Assembly (NCBI GenBank): GCA_037389465.1
Contig: JAZARR010000214.1
Span: 434,001 to 498,000 of the forward strand
Length of the DNA stretch: 64,000 nt
Source of the DNA: Baylisascaris procyonis
Taxonomy: Eukaryota > Nematoda > Chromadorea > Rhabditida > Ascarididae
Direction of reading: 5' to 3'
A model generated the notes under the pieces. That model had not been told where the DNA came from. It ran no database searches and saw only the letters and a program-made list of their open reading frames with translations. The translations under genes were made by a program, and so were the position numbers. Shown one piece after another: positions 58,701 to 64,000 of this stretch (positions within the stretch are counted from its first letter, which is position 1; every line of letters starts with the position of its first letter).

Positions 58701-61700
58701 TTTTCATTTTGCATACTTTCTTTACTCTTATTGCACGCATTCACTCCCTCACAATATACATCATCAATTCAGCCAACAATTCAAACAATATCCTTCCTTC
58801 CATCTCTCTACCCCCTCCCCCTCCACCCCTCATCTATATCATCGCCTCATCGATTTCATAGATAGCTCTTAGCTCATTCTGCCTGAGGTTATCACAGCTC
58901 ATTGCACCATCAATATAGGGTGCAGAAAAATGAATGACAGCGGGTGTGCTTGAAATTGTCGATTTCGGGGAAAATAAACTGCGATGATGCACAATTGCAG
59001 TCTTTAGCATTTAATTTTTTAGTCAATCTAATAGGACTGCATTTATTCGAAAATGGGAATTAAGCACTGGGCACATGAGCACAAGAACAGCAAATCTCAT
59101 TTCTCGAATGCTATAAGCTGTGACGATTTTATTTAGCATATAAGAATTAAATAAATGTTATTGTAATGGTGTGTAGAGCGTTCTCTGCGATTGTCCCTCT
59201 ATCAGATACAAGTTGTTCACGTCACAGACATGACGGCTTTCGTTTCATTTGCCGTCACCCCTCCCGCCTCTCTTCGGCTGTGTATATTTGAGTGTACAAA
59301 TTTCATAATGCGTTTATTAATTTGTTGAAAATTGTCATATTTGAATCGCCGATGGCAAGCAAGTGGATAGTGGTTTGGTTAGGAGTTTTGATTGCAAAGA
59401 AAACAAATGTGTGACGCTGTAGCAGACAGACAAGAGTGGCATTCACCAGCAGCAGTAATTGTGTGCTGCGTCCTGTTATAAAAAGTCACGAGGGCATTCG
59501 ACGCACGAAGGCACTCACCCCTCTTGTGAAGAACAACGCACCCGCTTCCCCTCAACATCACTTCACTATAACAAATTTGTATTATTCATTGTGTTACAAC
59601 ACTAACGTCTAACCAACAAAAATTAACACCCCCCATGTTAAATCTACTTATAATATGCATGGACTTGCCCTTCAGTACCATTTACCACAACATACAACCA
59701 TAATTCTTTTAGGGAATGAATCCACAGTAAAGTTATAAGACTTAGATGGGTTTGAAATAGAAAGTTTGTCTAAATAAACGATGGCAAATAGATCCATTGA
59801 TCCCATTGAAAGGATCGAGTCATGGCTACTTGAATTTGATGATTAATGCAACTCGTATGCGAAATGAATTTCTCGAGAGGTGTATAAATACGCTCATAAT
59901 ATAGGATTGTTTACCTGTGAATGCTGGATGTAGATTGAGTGCCCACAGTTTCATTAACATATTCTGCATTTTCATTTACTTTCTTTCCCAAAGCATAGGG
60001 TGTTGTGATTTAAATTAACCGATAACAAAAGCTTCGATTTTGCTCAGATTGATCTTCTTTCGATCAATATACCGTTGTCTTTCTAAAGAACAAATAATAT
60101 GAAGCTTCTGTTGGAAAACGGTTAGCGATGCTTTGCATAAAAGTGATATGCTGCAGAATGTGAACTTTGCGATACTAATAAAAAATAAAGGGGTGAGAAT
60201 GCAAGAGTTTTAAAAGCCACTCTACAGGACCGGCCGTTTCCGACTGGCTGAAACCGTTATAGCCTCATGCTTCGTTGAGTTGTCTAATAGCAGTGAAACT
60301 TTTTCATCTATATTATCTCGTAATCATAAAACGTTATTACCTTCTAACATCATTTCATTCATAATATTCAATAATGGCTAAAATGCATTTATGTTCGCTA
60401 CCTTCGTTTGATGCTTTAGGAGGATTCCGCCTTGAATCACATCAAAATATCGCACTGAATCCTGAAATAGCGAATAATGATGACAAATTAGCGCACCGTT
60501 CTGACCTTTGCTTTCTTTGTTAATCTTGGATTCCCTCACTATACTGTGAAAATCAACAAGAAGTAAAGATCCCAGGAGTACCGTTGTGCCTTTACCTAAG
60601 TACAACTCAACAGCCTGAAAACTGCTGCACGAAAAGCAATACAAATTTATTCCGATATCCACCACAGTACCGCTCGGATGGATCATTAGTTAATATACCA
60701 GCCGAGAATAATTATTGCTTTGCATGGTTATCTATGAATGCTTGTCGATCAAGATGATATCATTTATATAGCTAGAGTCTCGTCTAGATGTCAAGTATGT
60801 TAAAGCACATTGATGCACAAGAGGGGTAACAAGCTTGATATATAGTGATTTCCGTTATGAATGCATCGTTTACAATATCATATCCTTTCTGCAAAATGGG
60901 AAGTTTCAAAAATCACTTCCCATTTCATAAAATTTTTCATTGTTTTCTACTTCGTCTAGCTATTTCTTCCCACTACGCTCAACTCGCGCAATACAATTTT
61001 TGCTGATCGCTGCGTTACCAGAGCACAAGTGTAACTTTAACTCGCCGGATATGTCACTAATTTAGTTGCCAGCTCAACCAGTGGAAATAAAAAATTCAAA
61101 AATGTCAGCAGCATCGATCGTTATTTTTTCGTGCTTTCACAAGTAAAGAGAAACCAAGCTGACGAAGACGAACACTGAAAATACAATTATTTGTCGCCAT
61201 AGATCCAGTTCGCCAAGCAATTCTCATTGAATAACTCGCTATTAGTGGAAAATTTCGTCAAATTAGGTTGAATAGAGTGACTCTAGCATATAAAATACAT
61301 TCGATGAGGTATTACACCATCGGCATATCTGTAAACACTCGTTTGCCTCTATATCCATTGTTTCGCTTACTCTTAACATGAAATCAGCAATGTGAGAGGA
61401 AACATCAGTCGATTTATGACCTTGAATATTGCACCAAACAATTTTTCTATTTTGCATTACCTATGCTACAGTTAGAGAGTAGAGGGAAATACATCAAAAA
61501 CTTGGATACCTTGCAAGGGATGCGTAACAGTGACGGACACAAAGATAAGAAACATTCGAATTTCCCGATAAAATGGATTCAATTAACAGGAGTGATAAGA
61601 ATATTAGAAAGTTTAGAAAGCGATTTTTGGAAGCCATCTTTAAAGTCGCAGTTACCATACTTTTAACTATATTTCATCGGTTTTCATGACTTTTGAATTT

Positions 61701-64000
61701 TTTATGGGACAAATTCATTTTGTAAAACAAATTACATCAATTAATGCAACAAAAAAATGATTAAAAAACTTCAATATATACGCTTTTTCAAAACACTTTA
61801 GCTTACACTTCTTTCTTCGCTAACAATTTCCTATTCTTGTTTGTATGCAGCCAGTCTAACAAACTGCAATGAATATTTTTTTTTTTAAATTCGCTCTCGC
61901 TACAAAACATTCCATATGAGGTATAAAGTGATGGGGGAGGGGGAGGAGAATTTATAAAGTTGAACGATGCTTTGAATCTTGGTGATATCTACCTGAATGG
62001 TTTTTTCCATGGTGATGCGCCTGCCAAGTTTTTTTGGCTTACAAACAATAATCATTCAAAATTCTCTTAACTTACTAGTGTTTTCTTTTACAACTGAACA
62101 TTCATTCTTCTTCCTCATTAAAATATGAAAGAAAAAACAACTACATCTCGATTGGTGCGTGCAAAACTTTCCTTAAAGATTAAAATTTTGGCATATTTTT
62201 GAACATTTGCAATGTTGTCACGCAACATATCGCCATCAGCAAACAATTTGATAGCCTTGATAGCACACAACACAATATGTGACACTTCATCATTGCACTA
62301 CTTCACAATAATAAAATCACTAACTATGATTGATGCACTTCGTTTGCGACGATTTTAATAAAAACCAAAAGGAAGAGAAACAATGCAATAAACAATGGTT
62401 GATAGTCAATGAGCATCAACTAGTACTCTCATAAAAAACTATAGGCATGACTCAATCAGATGCTGTAGATCTGCAAATATACCTCATTCCTTTGGTTACC
62501 GTAAAATCACAGTGAATTTCGGCAACTTTTCTATGAAATATGCTCATCCAAAATATTAAATACTGCAAACATAGCTAAATGATTTTCAAAAATATGAGTC
62601 CGATTGCATTATTGCACTTATTGGAGTCAATCAATGAGCCAATAAACTCCAATGTGTTTTGTAGCTCAACGACCATAATTTTATTTGTGTCGCATATACG
62701 ATAAATCACAATTAGTTGTACAATTTTGTCTTAAAGCATCATCTCCGGAGGTCAATTCTGCATATCGAAATCACTGCCGTATTAAAGAATGAATGATAAA
62801 AGGTGAAGCAGAGAAAAAAGCCGATCCTGGCCAATGATCGGTGATACGCCAAAAGCAATTATAGTCTTCATATTGCTACCATTCTCTATGCACACCATAT
62901 GTTCATCGAGCGTAAAGAAATTTTTTGTACATTTATGCACAAAATTCTGCGTTAATAAACCCTTTCATAGAGCAAATACCAATCGACTTTCGATACAAAA
63001 AACGTGCAAATTGCTTACTGAATTTGCGAACGTCTAATAGCTCGTAGTGTACCTCCAAGTCAACAAGTTCTGAAGCTGTTACCTGTGTTCGTTTAGTTGC
63101 AGCTGCACCTCGTTTCACCTGGTACCGATACATTTGGAAACTTTTTGAATGAATCGGTCTGAATAGGATGCAACAACTTTTTACTGCAGAAAACAAAACA
63201 GCTTATTATGCATTAGCTATGTTATTGCTCTAATGGAGCATCACTATTTTCCTTTATGTAATTTTTCATACGAATAAAAATTATTTCGTCAAAAATTTCT
63301 CATAGTTAAAAATTTGAATAACGTTTCTTTGATCAAATGAACACTGTAAGAAGTAATTTTTGATGTATTTGAACGCTTATCAGTATTTGCTATCACCACG
63401 GAAACTGCAACGTATTTTCTGTGGAGTTGTGAGTGCTCCATAACGCCACAGTCTACCTTTACGTCGAGTGCACCTTAATTACATGAGTGTTTCACCGATT
63501 CGATTGGAACTTTTTTGAAAGTTGCGCTAACTCATGCAAATAGCGTCTTTCGAAATTACGCAGGAGGGAGCCTTCATTGAAAACTAACTTCCTCCACCTC
63601 CGTATTGGAAAAACGCTAATTTCTGGAACCAATTAGCAATCGATGAAACGTTATTATGTAGTTAAGAAGGTTATTTTCCCTTGTCGACCATAGATAAAAC
63701 AAATTTGATGAATACTTTTCGAAATGCGAACAATAGCTCTCCGTTATTTTCGAGATGATGGCATCAGTGGAATTGTTGGCGAATATGATTTCCGCTAAGA
63801 GCAAGGAAGTTACTGGCACATGTATACGAGTATAAATATCAAATAAAACCATCTAATAAGAAGGTTTACTGTGAAAATTCATTGGAAGAACAATGTGAAT
63901 TAATACTTGAATTTGATATAAATCAATTCAGATTGCCGTAATCGAATTCGCAGCCGAAAAAAGTTGCAATGAAGCGCTGTCCTATCAAATTCCTAAAGGC
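58701..64000. other. No gene seen
   Basis: AT-rich with scattered short frames; a C/T-rich stretch at 58690-58850. Nothing with family motifs or convincing splice sites. Confidence 0.55.

Overview
The window is animal nuclear DNA, AT-rich, with long introns and a low gene density. It is most likely from a nematode. The reasons are splice acceptors of the T-rich ...TTCAG type, and a start codon that lies only 10-16 nt after two candidate splice acceptors with no room for an ordinary 5' leader, which suggests spliced-leader trans-splicing. Nothing looks bacterial: there are no operons, ribosome binding sites or long intact ORFs. The nematode call is an inference; the species is not determined.

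One gene is certain: thymidylate synthase on the + strand, seven exons between 22473 and 30065. The exons join in frame to 312 residues, against 313 in the human enzyme, and all the catalytic residues are present. Its introns run from 399 to 2509 nt. Intron 2 carries a long (TA)n tract and a 37-bp tandem repeat. About 1 kb past its stop, on the opposite strand, is a fragment (31086-31388) resembling the C-terminal part of an ABC transporter nucleotide-binding domain. It has a damaged H-loop region and no clear splice sites, so it may be an exon or a relic.

The rest (1-22 kb and 32-64 kb) holds no gene I can name. Weaker candidates are: a three-exon + strand gene model at 38905-40184; two facing exon-like blocks at 11533-12011 that end 15 nt apart; a two-frame block at 15341-15930 on the - strand; and an intact 90-residue - strand ORF at 16996-17268. 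Two or three likely retroelement tails (A-rich AAAT-type arrays, all on the - strand) lie near 6.4, 39.6 and 44.5 kb. The last is attached to a GC-rich body with a 17-base C tract. Between 48.8 and 58.7 kb several GC-rich islands of 150-450 bp stand out from the AT-rich background and could be first exons or promoters.

Most ORFs of 60-137 codons here are what an AT-rich sequence of this size gives by chance. I list only those with extra support such as splice signals, phase agreement or family motifs, and I mark them as weak.
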